DNA of 64,000 nucleotides, taken from contig NZ_CP033040.1 of NCBI RefSeq assembly GCF_004293625.1, positions 372,001-436,000 of the forward strand, read 5' to 3'. Positions 1 to 9,569 of the stretch are shown here, one piece after another (positions within the stretch are counted from its first letter, which is position 1; each line of letters begins with the position of its first letter). Under the pieces are notes generated by a model. It was not told where the DNA came from and searched no databases. It saw only the letters and a program-made list of their open reading frames with translations. A program made the position numbers and the translations under genes. This DNA comes from Thiomicrorhabdus indica (GTDB lineage Bacteria; Pseudomonadota; Gammaproteobacteria; Thiomicrospirales; Thiomicrospiraceae).

Positions 1-1866
1 CTTGATACTTTTTCCGATAATATGAAAGATTATTTTCGGCAACAGAACCACTTTCCGGATATTCTTCATAGCCATTATGCTGATGCAGGCTACGTTGGCA
101 GTTTGCTGGCTAATCAAATGTCGATTCCTTTGATTCATACCGGCCACTCTCTAGGTCGAGTCAAGCGTGCACGTTTAATTGCTAGGGGCTTATCCTCTGA
201 AGAAATTGAGTCGAAATATAATATGATTCGGCGGATTAATGCTGAAGAGTATGTACTGGCGACCGCTGAAAGGGTGATTACCAGTACTCATCAGGAGATT
301 GAGGAGCAGTATGAGATTTACGACTTTTATCAACCTGAACAGATGCGAGTATTGCCGCCTGGAACCGATTTAAAACACTTTAAACCACCAATTGGTGGTG
401 AGTTGGAAACACCTCTTCAACAACGATTGGTGTATTCTCTAAAAAATCCTGATAAGCCTATTATTCTCGCTCTTTCCCGTCCAGATCCTCGCAAAAATAT
501 TGCCGCTTTAATTGAAGCTTATGGATTGTCTGAAAGATTACAGGAAACCGCCAATTTGGTGATTGTGGCAGGTAATCGTGATGATGTAGAAGATTTGGAA
601 TCAGGAGCTCAGCAAGTATTTCAAGATATTTGGTCAATGATTGACCGCTACGATTTATATGGCAAGGTGGCTTTGCCGAAACACCATAGTCGGGATGAAG
701 TTGAATTGATTTATCGGATTGCAGCTGCATCTGGAGGCGTATTTGTCAATCCGGCATTAACCGAGCCTTTTGGGTTAACGCTGATTGAAGCGGCTGCTTC
801 TGGATTACCGCTGGTTGCAACTGAAGATGGTGGTCCTAGAGATATTATGGGCAACTGCCAAAATGGTCTTTTGATTGATCCATTGGAGCCACAAACCATT
901 ACAGATGCATTATTACAAATGTTTGATAATCCTTCGCAAACCCGTCGAATGGTCAAAAATGGCTTGAAAGGTGTAGAAGCGCACTATGCGTGGCCGGCAC
1001 ATGCTCAGCGTTACCTGCAATTAATTTGTCCGCTGATCGAAAAAGCAGAGCAGCTTGAGCATCGCCCAACAACACGACGTTCTGCTGTTTACAAAGATAG
1101 AGCTCTGGTAACTTGCCTCGATCAGAATTTGATGGGGAAACCTGACTCCTTAAAATCGCTTCTCTCTCTACTAAAACAGAATCGAAAATCGACATTGTTT
1201 ATTGTCGCCACTGGTCGTCGATTGGATTCGGCCTTGCGTCTCCTTAAGCAATATCGGATTTCCGAACCGGATATTTTGATTACCAGTGGAGGTACTGAGA
1301 TTAATTATGCACCGAAACTGACAACCGACAAGGCATGGATGAATCATATTGATTACCATTGGCCGCGACATAAAATTAAAAGTTTATTGGACACGCACCC
1401 CGGTTTGACCTGTCAGCCTAAATCTGAGCAGACGCCTTTTAAAATCAGCTATTACATGAATAATGAAGTCACTGATGTCGAACATATTAAAGGGTTATTA
1501 CATCAGGAAGATTACTCGGTAAATGTACAGTTTTCTTTTGGCAAGTATCTGGATGTTTTGCCAATGCGTGCTTCTAAAGGTATGGCGTTACGTTATGTCG
1601 CTGACCGTTGGCAGATTCCGTTGAATCGTATCTTGGTAGCCGGAGGTTCGGGTGCTGACGAAGATATGATGCGAGGCAATACATTGGCTGCAGTGGTCGC
1701 AAACCGGCATGATGAAGAATTATCGCAATTGCACGAAATTGAACGAATTTATTATGCGAGAAACTCTTATGAAGAGGGGATTATAGAGGCAATCGAGCAT
1801 TATGACTTCTTTGGTAAATGTCGACCGCCTGAAAGAGGTGATGTCACAGGAGAGGTTGAAGAATGA
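1..1866 (+). CDS. Sucrose-phosphate synthase, 5'-truncated by the window edge
   Basis: Transfers glucose from a nucleotide sugar to fructose 6-phosphate to make sucrose 6-phosphate. The frame is open to base 1, so the true start lies upstream; the Met at 22 is internal. Visible are the C-terminal part of a GT-B fold family 4 glycosyltransferase, with the nucleotide-sugar site around EPFGLTLIEAA (base ~760), followed from about base 1090 by a HAD/sucrose-phosphatase-like domain. That second domain has CLDQNL where phosphatases have DxDxT, so it is probably catalytically dead, as in many plant and bacterial synthases. The stop overlaps the next gene by ATGA, indicating translational coupling. 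The family is clear; only the N-terminus is missing. Confidence 0.9.
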   Translation, partial: LDTFSDNMKDYFRQQNHFPDILHSHYADAGYVGSLLANQMSIPLIHTGHSLGRVKRARLIARGLSSEEIESKYNMIRRINAEEYVLATAERVITSTHQEIEEQYEIYDFYQPEQMRVLPPGTDLKHFKPPIGGELETPLQQRLVYSLKNPDKPIILALSRPDPRKNIAALIEAYGLSERLQETANLVIVAGNRDDVEDLESGAQQVFQDIWSMIDRYDLYGKVALPKHHSRDEVELIYRIAAASGGVFVNPALTEPFGLTLIEAAASGLPLVATEDGGPRDIMGNCQNGLLIDPLEPQTITDALLQMFDNPSQTRRMVKNGLKGVEAHYAWPAHAQRYLQLICPLIEKAEQLEHRPTTRRSAVYKDRALVTCLDQNLMGKPDSLKSLLSLLKQNRKSTLFIVATGRRLDSALRLLKQYRISEPDILITSGGTEINYAPKLTTDKAWMNHIDYHWPRHKIKSLLDTHPGLTCQPKSEQTPFKISYYMNNEVTDVEHIKGLLHQEDYSVNVQFSFGKYLDVLPMRASKGMALRYVADRWQIPLNRILVAGGSGADEDMMRGNTLAAVVANRHDEELSQLHEIERIYYARNSYEEGIIEAIEHYDFFGKCRPPERGDVTGEVEE

Positions 1867-2708
1867 AGCTTTTGCTTTGTACAGATATGGATCGCACTGT
1901 GATTCCTAATGGACATCAACTAGAAGCCCCTGAAGCACGGCAAAATTTCAGACAGTTTTGTGCCGACCCTTCTGTAACTTTGGTGTATGTAACGGGGCGC
2001 CATCGGCAATTAGTGCAGGATGCCATCGAGGAGTTTGAATTGCCTTGGCCGGATTATGCGATTACGGATGTTGGTACGCGAATTTATCAGATTCGTGATG
2101 ACCAACAATGGCAATCAATGCGAGATTGGGAAGTTGAAATTGATCAGGATTGGATAAACCTTGAGCCTCAGTCAGTTCTGGATTTGTTGAGTGGAATCCA
2201 TGGAATCCGTTTGCAAGAAGAGAGTAAACAAAATCCGCATAAAATCAGCTTCTATATTGATCTTGAAAAGCTGAATGAAGCAACTTGTTTAGCGCGAGTC
2301 TCTGAACGTCTTGAAAGTCTGAAATGTGCAGTAAATAAGATTTGGAGTATCGATGAAACCAGTCAGACAGGTTTGCTGGATATTTTGCCATCCAGAGCCA
2401 ATAAGTTGCATGCGATAGAGTTTTTGCAAGCGCATTTGAATTATGCCGCTGATGAAGTGATATTTGCCGGAGATAGTGGTAATGATTTGGAGGTATTAAT
2501 CAGTAAAGTGCCATCGGTATTAGTTGCCAATGCGACGGATGATCTTAAGCAGCAGACTCTGAAAATCGTCCAATCTAAAGGTACTGAAAAGCAGTTTTAT
2601 CTGGCCGAAAATTTGGAAGGTTACAGTGGCCATTATAGTGCTGGAGTTTTGCAGGGCGTGTTTCATTATCGACCGGAATTTGAACAACGGTATCTTAAGG
2701 GGCTTTAA
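1863..2708 (+). CDS. spp: Sucrose-6-phosphate phosphatase (HAD superfamily)
   Basis: Dephosphorylates sucrose 6-phosphate to sucrose, the step after the synthase. The 281-residue protein opens with CTDMDRT, the intact HAD nucleophile motif DxDxT (Asp8, Asp10). It also has the threonine-type motif II (VTGR), a conserved Lys (SRANKLHA) and the metal motif FAGDSGNDLEVL near residue 200. It starts on the ATG overlapping the synthase stop and is followed 6 bp later by the fructokinase gene. It supplies the phosphatase activity that the fused domain of the upstream synthase has probably lost. Confidence 0.92.
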   Translation: MKLLLCTDMDRTVIPNGHQLEAPEARQNFRQFCADPSVTLVYVTGRHRQLVQDAIEEFELPWPDYAITDVGTRIYQIRDDQQWQSMRDWEVEIDQDWINLEPQSVLDLLSGIHGIRLQEESKQNPHKISFYIDLEKLNEATCLARVSERLESLKCAVNKIWSIDETSQTGLLDILPSRANKLHAIEFLQAHLNYAADEVIFAGDSGNDLEVLISKVPSVLVANATDDLKQQTLKIVQSKGTEKQFYLAENLEGYSGHYSAGVLQGVFHYRPEFEQRYLKGL

Positions 2709-2714
2709 AAAATA

Positions 2715-3611
2715 ATGGATTCTCAGAATAAACCGATTACGATTTTTGGAGAAGTCTTGTTTGATTGTTTTAGTCAGGGGAGTCATCTAGAGAGAAATCA
2801 AGAGCAGGTATTGGGAGGGGCGCCTTTTAATATCTGCTGGCATTTACAGGCTTTGGGTGATAGTCCGGTGTTTATCTCCAAGGTTGGTAAGGATCGACTG
2901 GGTGAACAGATTTTGCGACAGGCACAGAACTGGGGGATTAGCGTAAACAATATTCAGGTCGATAGGAAGCATTCCACTGGGCAGGTACAGGTAACGCTTA
3001 TTGACCAAGAGCCTCATTACGATATTAAGGCAGAGTGTGCTTATGATTTTATCGAACAAACTGAGCTTCAGCTGGATCATTTGAAAGGGATTCTTTATCA
3101 CGGCTCGTTAGCATTGAGAAGTGACTATGCTAAACAACAGTTTCAACAGCTTTGTGAAAGTGGTCAGTGGGAAATTTTTCTGGATGTCAATTTAAGAGCG
3201 CCTTGGTGGAATAAAGAGTCTCTGTTTGAATGGATTCAGCAAGCGAAATGGGTCAAACTCAATATTGATGAGCTAAGAGAACTGGGATTTGATCATCCAG
3301 ATCTTCATTTGGCTATGAAAACATTTAAAGAATACTTTGGTTGCGAGCAAGTTATTGTGACCCAAGGGGCAGAGGGCGTAACAGTGTTAAGTTCAAATGG
3401 ATTTGTCAGGCAAACGCCTGAAAACATCGCAGATTTTGTCGATACCGTGGGAGCCGGAGATGCCTTTACTGCCATTTATATTCACGGACTAGTTAGAGAC
3501 TGGTCGCTTGAAAAGACGATAAGTATCGCACAAAAGTTTGCTTCTAAGGTGATTGGAATACGTGGCGCGATACCGAATGATCAGAGCTTTTATCAGTCAG
3601 TTGATAATTGA
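2715..3611 (+). CDS. Fructokinase (PfkB/ribokinase family)
   Basis: Predicted to phosphorylate fructose, feeding fructose 6-phosphate to sucrose synthesis or recycling fructose released from sucrose. The 298-residue protein has the PfkB N-terminal Gly-rich segment (LGGAPFNICWHL, about residue 33) and the C-terminal anion-hole/catalytic-base motif DTVGAGDAFTA around residue 240. A purine-rich ribosome site (AAGGGG) precedes the ATG, and the gene lies 6 bp after the phosphatase. Substrate is inferred from the sucrose context; other PfkB sugar kinases share these motifs. Confidence 0.88.
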   Translation: MDSQNKPITIFGEVLFDCFSQGSHLERNQEQVLGGAPFNICWHLQALGDSPVFISKVGKDRLGEQILRQAQNWGISVNNIQVDRKHSTGQVQVTLIDQEPHYDIKAECAYDFIEQTELQLDHLKGILYHGSLALRSDYAKQQFQQLCESGQWEIFLDVNLRAPWWNKESLFEWIQQAKWVKLNIDELRELGFDHPDLHLAMKTFKEYFGCEQVIVTQGAEGVTVLSSNGFVRQTPENIADFVDTVGAGDAFTAIYIHGLVRDWSLEKTISIAQKFASKVIGIRGAIPNDQSFYQSVDN

Positions 3612-3716
3612 TTAACTGTATTAGCGCGCATACCGATGAATCACACAGATCATGACTGAGTTCAATGTTCTCCAAAACCCAATTTACTTTTTTACATTTG
3701 AGAATCACAAAACACT

Positions 3717-5672
3717 ATGTACGAGCAAATATCCCATTCATTGTTAAATGATATCCTTAACCGGATTAAACCTGATATTTATCAAAAAGATTTGCGCCAT
3801 TTTTACACGCGTCTAGGGGCGAATTTTTATGCTATCCATGGTCTTTTCGCTAAGTTGTACGGTAATCGAGAGGATTTTGACTTACAAGCACAGAGACTGG
3901 TTGAAACCATGGCCAGACAATATATTAAGCGTGAAGATGAACTAAAACAGCTGGATATTGAACGTGAGCGTGATTACAACTGGTTTTTGAATCAAAAGTG
4001 GGTTGGTATGGCGCTTTATGCCAATGGGTTTGCAGATGATCTTAAGGATATGCAATCTCATTTAAGTTATTTTCAAGAGCTTGGCGTCAATATGGTACAT
4101 ATTATGCCGATCATGGAATGTCCTGAAGGCCAAAGCGACGGTGGTTATGCTGTCAGTAATTTCCGCGAAATCGACAATCGAGTTGGGTCGTTGGAAGATT
4201 TACGCAGCCTCTCCAAAGAGATGCGCTCTCGCGATATGCTGTTGGCGATGGATGTTGTGCTAAATCACACATCCGATGAACATGAATGGGCTGAGAAAGC
4301 GCGAACTGGCGATTCGACTTATCTTGAGTATTACTACACTTTTGAGTCGCGCAATATTCCTGATATGTTTGAGCAAAGCATGCTTGAAGTCTTCCCTGAA
4401 ACCGCTCCTGGGAATTTTACTTGGGACGAAAAAATGCAACGCTGGGTGATGACAGTATTCAATAACTATCAGTGGGATTTGAATTACAACAATCCGGCCG
4501 TTTTTATTGAAATGCTTGACGTGATTCTCTACTGGGCAAATCAGGGCGCGGATATACTGCGTCTTGATGCCGTTGCTTTTCTTTGGAAGAAGTTGGGTAG
4601 TACTTGTCAGAACGAGCATGAAGCGCATTTGATTTTACAGTTATTGAAAGACTGTTGTCAGGTAACAGCACCGGGCGTGTTGTTTATCGCTGAAGCGATT
4701 GTTGCCCCGTCGGAAGTTACCAAATATTTTGGTGAAGATGCAGTCATTGCCAAAGAATGTGAAATCGCTTACAACGCGACTTTTATGGCGCTTTTATGGG
4801 ATGCGGTCGCAACCAAAAATGCAAACCTGTTGAATCAAGGGATAAAAAGTCTGCCGAATAAACTGGAGCGTGCTACTTGGCTCAACTACGTTCGTTGTCA
4901 TGATGATATAGGACTGGGGTTTGACGATAAAGATATTATCCAGTCCGGATATGAACCACAATCGCATCGACGTTTCTTAATTGATTATCTTACCGGCCGG
5001 TTTGAGAACTCTTTTGCCAGAGGATTGCCTTTTGCCGAAAATATTAAAACCGGCGATTCAAGGATTTCAGGCTCACTTGCCTCGTTGGTCGGCTTGCAGT
5101 ATGCAATCGAAACCGGTGATGTTGATGCGCAGAAAAACTCCGTAAAATTGATATTGTTGCTTCATAGCATGATATTGTCGTTTGGCGGTATCCCATTGTT
5201 GTATTACGGCGACGAAATTGGCACTCTTAATGACGATACCTATCTTGATGATCCCGATAAAATGGATGACAATCGCTGGGTACATCGCCCGAATATTGAT
5301 TGGGTAAAAGCGGAAAAACGTCATACGCCCTGTACTGTTGAATACGATATTTTTAACGGTCTTAAAAAGATGATTACCATTCGCAAGGAGATTAATGTCT
5401 TCTCCGATTTTAATAATCGCGAACTGGTTGATGTCGGCAATCCAAATTTATTTGTTTTTAATCGTTTTAACCCACAAAAATTTCATGATAGGGTTTTGGT
5501 GGTCGCCAATTTTAATGACCAACCGCAAAAGCTTGATCTTGAAGATGTTGCTAGCTGGGGAACTTATAAGCAAGGTCAGCTGTTTGATTTGCATACACGT
5601 CAGAAGCCGGAAATTTTTAATAACACATTGGTGATTCCAAGTTTCAGTTTCTATTGGCTTAGAGAAATGTAG
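3717..5672 (+). CDS. ams: Amylosucrase / sucrose-hydrolysing GH13 enzyme
   Basis: Cleaves sucrose and transfers glucose to an alpha-1,4-glucan, releasing fructose, or simply hydrolyses sucrose. The 651-residue length fits GH13 subfamily 4. Visible GH13 motifs are DVVLNHTSDEHEW (region I), DILRLDAVAFLW with the nucleophile Asp (II), LFIAEAIVAP with the acid/base Glu (III) and YVRCHDDIG with the transition-state Asp (IV). A 105-bp gap separates it from the fructokinase gene and the Shine-Dalgarno is weak, so it may have its own promoter. The order synthase-phosphatase-fructokinase-amylosucrase is the known sucrose cassette of halotolerant methylotrophs, where sucrose is an osmolyte and carbon store. 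One ACCGGCCGGT decamer lies inside (4992-5001). Confidence 0.92.
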   Translation: MYEQISHSLLNDILNRIKPDIYQKDLRHFYTRLGANFYAIHGLFAKLYGNREDFDLQAQRLVETMARQYIKREDELKQLDIERERDYNWFLNQKWVGMALYANGFADDLKDMQSHLSYFQELGVNMVHIMPIMECPEGQSDGGYAVSNFREIDNRVGSLEDLRSLSKEMRSRDMLLAMDVVLNHTSDEHEWAEKARTGDSTYLEYYYTFESRNIPDMFEQSMLEVFPETAPGNFTWDEKMQRWVMTVFNNYQWDLNYNNPAVFIEMLDVILYWANQGADILRLDAVAFLWKKLGSTCQNEHEAHLILQLLKDCCQVTAPGVLFIAEAIVAPSEVTKYFGEDAVIAKECEIAYNATFMALLWDAVATKNANLLNQGIKSLPNKLERATWLNYVRCHDDIGLGFDDKDIIQSGYEPQSHRRFLIDYLTGRFENSFARGLPFAENIKTGDSRISGSLASLVGLQYAIETGDVDAQKNSVKLILLLHSMILSFGGIPLLYYGDEIGTLNDDTYLDDPDKMDDNRWVHRPNIDWVKAEKRHTPCTVEYDIFNGLKKMITIRKEINVFSDFNNRELVDVGNPNLFVFNRFNPQKFHDRVLVVANFNDQPQKLDLEDVASWGTYKQGQLFDLHTRQKPEIFNNTLVIPSFSFYWLREM

Positions 5673-5689
5673 ACTCTTGAGCATTCTAT

Positions 5690-5699
5690 ACCGGCCGGT
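5690..5699. repeat. ACCGGCCGGT decamer in the ams-trpC intergenic region
   Basis: Perfect 10-bp palindrome 18 bp after the amylosucrase stop. Its immediate flanks (CTAT on the left, AG on the right) extend the dyad only slightly and no T-run follows, so it is not a convincing terminator by itself. It is one of five intergenic copies of the window-wide repeat. Confidence 0.9.
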
Positions 5700-5831
5700 A
5701 GAGTTAATAGCTCCGTTTTTTGTCGCTTTTTTCAGCTGTTGGATTGGTCATATTCATGGACGTCAGTCAACTTCGTGCTTAGGGTAAAAAGTGCTAAACT
5801 AATGCGCTGATTTTTACACAGGTTTTTTAAG

Positions 5832-6632
5832 ATGAATACGCCGACAATTTTAAAGAAGATTATTCTGCGCAAACTCGAAGAGATTCAAGAGGGTTGTGAC
5901 AAGATTTCATTGCGTGAAATGAAACAAAAAGCACTGATGATGGCAACCTCGCCGACTAAGGGGTTTGCTGAAGCACTTCAAGCCAAGTTGGATGATGGCA
6001 AATCAGGCGTGATTGCTGAAATCAAAAAAGCTTCGCCGTCGAAAGGTGTTTTGCGTGAGAATTTTGATCCTGTTGAAATTGCCAAGAGTTATCAGGAACA
6101 TGGTGCAGCTTGCTTATCGGTTTTGACGGATAAAGATTTTTTCCAAGGCTCCAATGAGTATCTACAACAGGTGCGTGCTGCGGTCGATTTGCCAATTATC
6201 CGTAAAGACTTCATTGTCGACGATTACCAAGTTTATGAAGCGCGTGTGATTGGTGCGGATTGCATTCTATTAATCGCAGCGGCAATTGGCGATGCACAAA
6301 TGTACGAGTTAACCCAAACTGCTATGCAGTTAGGCATGGATGTGTTGATTGAAGTGCATAACGAAGAAGAATTAGACCGCGCTCTTCAATTGCCTTTGCC
6401 AATGATTGGGATTAATAATCGTGATTTACATACCTTTGATGTTTCTTTGCAAACGACTTTAAATATGTTGGACAAGATTCCTGAAGATCGTATTGTTGTG
6501 ACTGAATCCGGGATCCACTCCCCAGAAGATGTGGCCTTAATGCGTGAGCATCATGTAAATACTTTTTTAGTAGGCGAGGCATTTATGCGCGCGGATAATC
6601 CTGGGGAAAAGCTAGCGGAGCTTTTCCGCTAA
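5832..6632 (+). CDS. trpC: Indole-3-glycerol phosphate synthase
   Basis: Closes the indole ring by converting CdRP to indole-3-glycerol phosphate in tryptophan biosynthesis. The 266-residue single-domain enzyme shows the family hallmarks [12 protein letters not shown] near residue 57, [44 protein letters not shown] and FLVGEAFM, which include the catalytic Lys and Glu residues and the phosphate-binding loops. It stands alone, without trpD or trpF in the window. A 14-bp perfect hairpin follows its stop. Confidence 0.97.
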   Translation: MNTPTILKKIILRKLEEIQEGCDKISLREMKQKALMMATSPTKGFAEALQAKLDDGKSGVIAEIKKASPSKGVLRENFDPVEIAKSYQEHGAACLSVLTDKDFFQGSNEYLQQVRAAVDLPIIRKDFIVDDYQVYEARVIGADCILLIAAAIGDAQMYELTQTAMQLGMDVLIEVHNEEELDRALQLPLPMIGINNRDLHTFDVSLQTTLNMLDKIPEDRIVVTESGIHSPEDVALMREHHVNTFLVGEAFMRADNPGEKLAELFR

Positions 6633-6668
6633 GACATTTCTAATAAGTTTCATTGCCTCATAAAATTT

Positions 6669-6700
6669 CGTAATGTTTATTTTGCTAAATAAACATTACG
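6669..6700 (+). terminator. Perfect 14-bp hairpin after trpC
   Basis: The arms 6669-6682 and 6687-6700 are exactly complementary with a TGCT loop. The arm tips are A/T-rich and no T-tract follows, so this is either a weak terminator or an mRNA 3'-end stabiliser. It separates trpC from the HDOD gene. Confidence 0.6.
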
Positions 6701-6757
6701 CATTCACTAAGTATTTGAGATGATAGCCATTCTAAGTCGAGTATTGAGGCATAGTAA

Positions 6758-7627
6758 ATGGAATTGTCGCTGCAAGAAAAAGCCAGTAATGCAAAAAATA
6801 TTTTTAAGGGGCAATCCCTTCCGATGATTCCACAAGAGGTTCTGCTTCTTAAAGAAGAGTTGACAAAGAAATATCCCAATACCGTCACTATCGCTAACCT
6901 GATTAGTAAAAATCCTGAAAATCTCTCTCTTTTTTTAAAAATTGCCAACAGTAATGTGGTCAATCAAGATACGCAAATTAAAGATGCTAAGGCTGCGGTG
7001 AATTTGATTGGTCTGGGTGATCTGTTTAATCTATTTTTAAGCTCCGTTTTGAGTCGATTATTGGTCACAGAGCCGAGTGATCAAGAAATTATGAAAGAGG
7101 GAGTTCAAACTGGAATTGTCGCTGCTGAACTCAGTTATTGGGTGTATGACGTCAGTCGTTCCGAAGCCTTTATGCTGGGGCTTTTGCAAAATATAGGTTA
7201 TCTATTTATGAGACGGTATGATCCAAACTATGATGATTGGATTGCGAAATTGAAAACGAATCCTTTCACCATGGCAGAGAGTGAATCGCAGTATTATCAA
7301 ACCGATCATGCTGTTTTAAGTAGTGTGCTAGGACGAAAATGGGATATGCCTGATAAAATTGTGAAACCTGTTATGTTTCATCATGATAAAAAATTTGTGG
7401 CAAAACTTAAAAACCATGACGGCTATGCTCAAATGGTTGCGCTAATTATGGTCTCTAGTTACATTGTTTACAGTAGTAGCGACGAGCAATACCTCACCCA
7501 AGAGTTAAAGGACTATCGTGATTTAGGTAAAGAGTTTTTGGGTTTGCCTGATAAAGCGTTAAAAGCTGGCAGAGCCGCTTTGGAAAAATGGGGTGGATCT
7601 GGAAATTTAATTTCAGGTAGTCATTAA
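6758..7627 (+). CDS. HDOD-domain signalling protein
   Basis: A 289-residue cytoplasmic protein that is almost entirely an HDOD domain, a catalytically inactive relative of HD phosphohydrolases found in regulatory proteins. The core is recognisable from the helical pattern PQEVLLLKEEL, ANLISKNPENLSLFLKIANS, AAVNLIGLGDLFNLFL and a later YLFMRRYDPNYDDW segment typical of the family. The ATG is preceded by GAGG at a good distance. No second output domain is present and the neighbours do not fix a role. Its partners are unknown. Confidence 0.8.
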   Translation: MELSLQEKASNAKNIFKGQSLPMIPQEVLLLKEELTKKYPNTVTIANLISKNPENLSLFLKIANSNVVNQDTQIKDAKAAVNLIGLGDLFNLFLSSVLSRLLVTEPSDQEIMKEGVQTGIVAAELSYWVYDVSRSEAFMLGLLQNIGYLFMRRYDPNYDDWIAKLKTNPFTMAESESQYYQTDHAVLSSVLGRKWDMPDKIVKPVMFHHDKKFVAKLKNHDGYAQMVALIMVSSYIVYSSSDEQYLTQELKDYRDLGKEFLGLPDKALKAGRAALEKWGGSGNLISGSH

Positions 7628-7652
7628 TTAGAATCTAGTTAGTCAGGATCAA

Positions 7653-7699
7653 GGTTTTCGGCATAGGTGTAAATCTAAACAAACGCCTAACCGAAAACC
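7653..7699. terminator. Hairpin between convergent HDOD and sensor genes
   Basis: The arms GGTTTTCGG (7653-7661) and CCGAAAACC (7691-7699) are perfectly complementary, with weaker pairing further in (ATAGGTG with CGCCTAA). The element sits between two converging genes, so a bidirectional terminator is plausible, but no clear T-run follows on either strand. Confidence 0.5.
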
Positions 7700-7709
7700 G
7701 AAGCAAGTT

Positions 7710-9569
7710 TTATGAACTGGATTTGAAGCGAGTAAATGTTTCGATTAGTGAATTCAAGTGCTTCTTTTGTTCTGAATCCGGAGCATGACCCATGACAAAA
7801 ATTGCTGTATCAATAACTTTTCGCCAGCGTGGATTGTTTGGAATCGTTTCTCGACTCAGGTATTTATCCAAGGTACGTGTTTTAGCGGTGCTGCCATCAA
7901 TTGTTACTCGCCAAAGCTGGCTTTTTTCAGCAAGTTTTATCCTCCCTTTACCAGTGTGAGTTTGCCACATTATTAGAGATAAGTTCATGATTTCTGCTAA
8001 TCGGGTTTTTTCATCAAAGTCTTGTTCTTGCTTGTTGTTAATGTTTTGTTTATCTAATGCTTGAACTGTATTTTTTTGCTTATCCTCAATAGTTTTAGCA
8101 TCTTTTTTCACCTGCTCAAAGTCAACTTCATCGAGAAATTCTGTTACATCGATTGCCATGCAAATCATTTGTCCTAAGAGAGGTTCACCATAACGAGAAT
8201 TGGTCCAATTACAGTTAATGAGTTCCCCTGATTTGGTCGTATTTTCATTAATGGTTTGAATACGGTTACCTGATTCTCGAATTTCCTCAAATAGCTGTGC
8301 AATTGCCTCACGGTTATTTTTGCCGACTAAAAAGTCCAAAATATTTTTGCCAATAACTTCGTTCGCTTGCCAGCCAAATGTTTTTTCGGCTTGTCGGTTC
8401 CAGTGCTGTACGTGATTGGTTTTATCGATAATCAAAATTGAAATTGGTGCTTCTTGTACTAAGGTTTGGTATTGTTTTTTCTGCTTGTGGAAACGACGGG
8501 AAATATAAATTAATGCCAGTAATAGAAGCAGAGTAAAAGAGATGACTACGACTGCCCAGATTAATTTTTGATAGATTTCGGCAACCTTTGTTTCTGATTG
8601 GTAGATGAAATTATCCAAATTAGGTACAGAATCGATAAATCCGACGGACATATAAGTTTTAGCAATACGCTCCCAGTGATATTTGGTCATATTGCCGGGG
8701 TAGATTCGATCTGTTTGCATTAGTTCTTCCATGACGTTGGCTTCGAACTGTAGCTGTTCATAGGTGCGGTCGGTCACATAAGTGCTTAATATATGACGAA
8801 TGGTCTCTTCTTTGTTGGTCATAGCATATTGCCAACCACGAAAGCTTGCTTGTCTAAATGCTTCTACAACCTCTAAATGGTTTTCAACCATGTCTTGAGT
8901 TGTAAATAAATTATCTCCATAAAAATCAATGCCTGAGCTAATTGGATAAAAAGCTTGATAGTCAATATTTTTGGATTCTAGAGCCGGAATCTCAGTGGTT
9001 TTATAAATGCTTGAAACATCAACTTTTTGTGAAATTAAATCAGACAGCGATAATTTGTGCTTATGTAAAATATAATCGCTTTCCTTCAACCCTTTCGCTT
9101 CAAGAAATGCAAACAGCTCTGCCGAGTTTTCTTCGATCATTATTTTTTTACCGCGTAAATCCTCAACAGATTTAATATCTGGTCGTGTGGTCACTAAACC
9201 AATCGGTGAGTGTTGCAGAATCACGCCCAGAACAACAACAGGTTCCCCGTTCACATACTTTTTAATTAAATCTGTCGTGCCAACACCGAATTCTGCTTCT
9301 CCTCGCAGAACTCGTTTGATTGGATTAATGGATGCATCCGCTTCTAAAAAGTCAACAGCAAGCCCAGCTTGGCGATAATAACCAAGCTCTTTTGCCATGT
9401 AATAGCCTGCAAATTGGAACTGGTGTGTCCATTTCAAACTCAGTTTCACGTGAGTTAAATCACTATTTTTTGTCATTGCATAGGGTGAATTTAGTGGCAA
9501 AAACAGTAAAAATAGGGAAAACGAATAAAAAAAGATACTTTTTACGTTTAGAAATTTTAAGGAATTCAT
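7710..9569 (-). CDS. Membrane sensor: NMT1/THI5-like binding domain, TM helix, PAS domain and unassigned C-terminal domain
   Basis: A 619-residue protein with an N-terminal signal (about residues 10-31). Next comes an extracytoplasmic NMT1/SsuA-like ligand-binding domain (about 40-320; WTHQFQFAGYYMAKELGYY and VLRGEAEFGVGTTDLI are typical of THI5/NMT1 proteins). One membrane helix (about 335-358) follows, then a PAS domain (about 365-480, with HWNRQAEKTFGW). After a Gln/Lys/Asp-rich linker comes a C-terminal region of about 90 residues containing WRVTIDG, KTRTLDKYL and NPRWRKV that I cannot assign. Family members with this sensor usually end in a GGDEF or histidine kinase domain; neither is present. 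Role inferred: detection of a small, perhaps pyrimidine- or sulfonate-like, ligand. The Shine-Dalgarno is weak. Confidence 0.75.
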   Translation of the reverse strand: MNSLKFLNVKSIFFYSFSLFLLFLPLNSPYAMTKNSDLTHVKLSLKWTHQFQFAGYYMAKELGYYRQAGLAVDFLEADASINPIKRVLRGEAEFGVGTTDLIKKYVNGEPVVVLGVILQHSPIGLVTTRPDIKSVEDLRGKKIMIEENSAELFAFLEAKGLKESDYILHKHKLSLSDLISQKVDVSSIYKTTEIPALESKNIDYQAFYPISSGIDFYGDNLFTTQDMVENHLEVVEAFRQASFRGWQYAMTNKEETIRHILSTYVTDRTYEQLQFEANVMEELMQTDRIYPGNMTKYHWERIAKTYMSVGFIDSVPNLDNFIYQSETKVAEIYQKLIWAVVVISFTLLLLLALIYISRRFHKQKKQYQTLVQEAPISILIIDKTNHVQHWNRQAEKTFGWQANEVIGKNILDFLVGKNNREAIAQLFEEIRESGNRIQTINENTTKSGELINCNWTNSRYGEPLLGQMICMAIDVTEFLDEVDFEQVKKDAKTIEDKQKNTVQALDKQNINNKQEQDFDEKTRLAEIMNLSLIMWQTHTGKGRIKLAEKSQLWRVTIDGSTAKTRTLDKYLSRETIPNNPRWRKVIDTAIFVMGHAPDSEQKKHLNSLIETFTRFKSSS

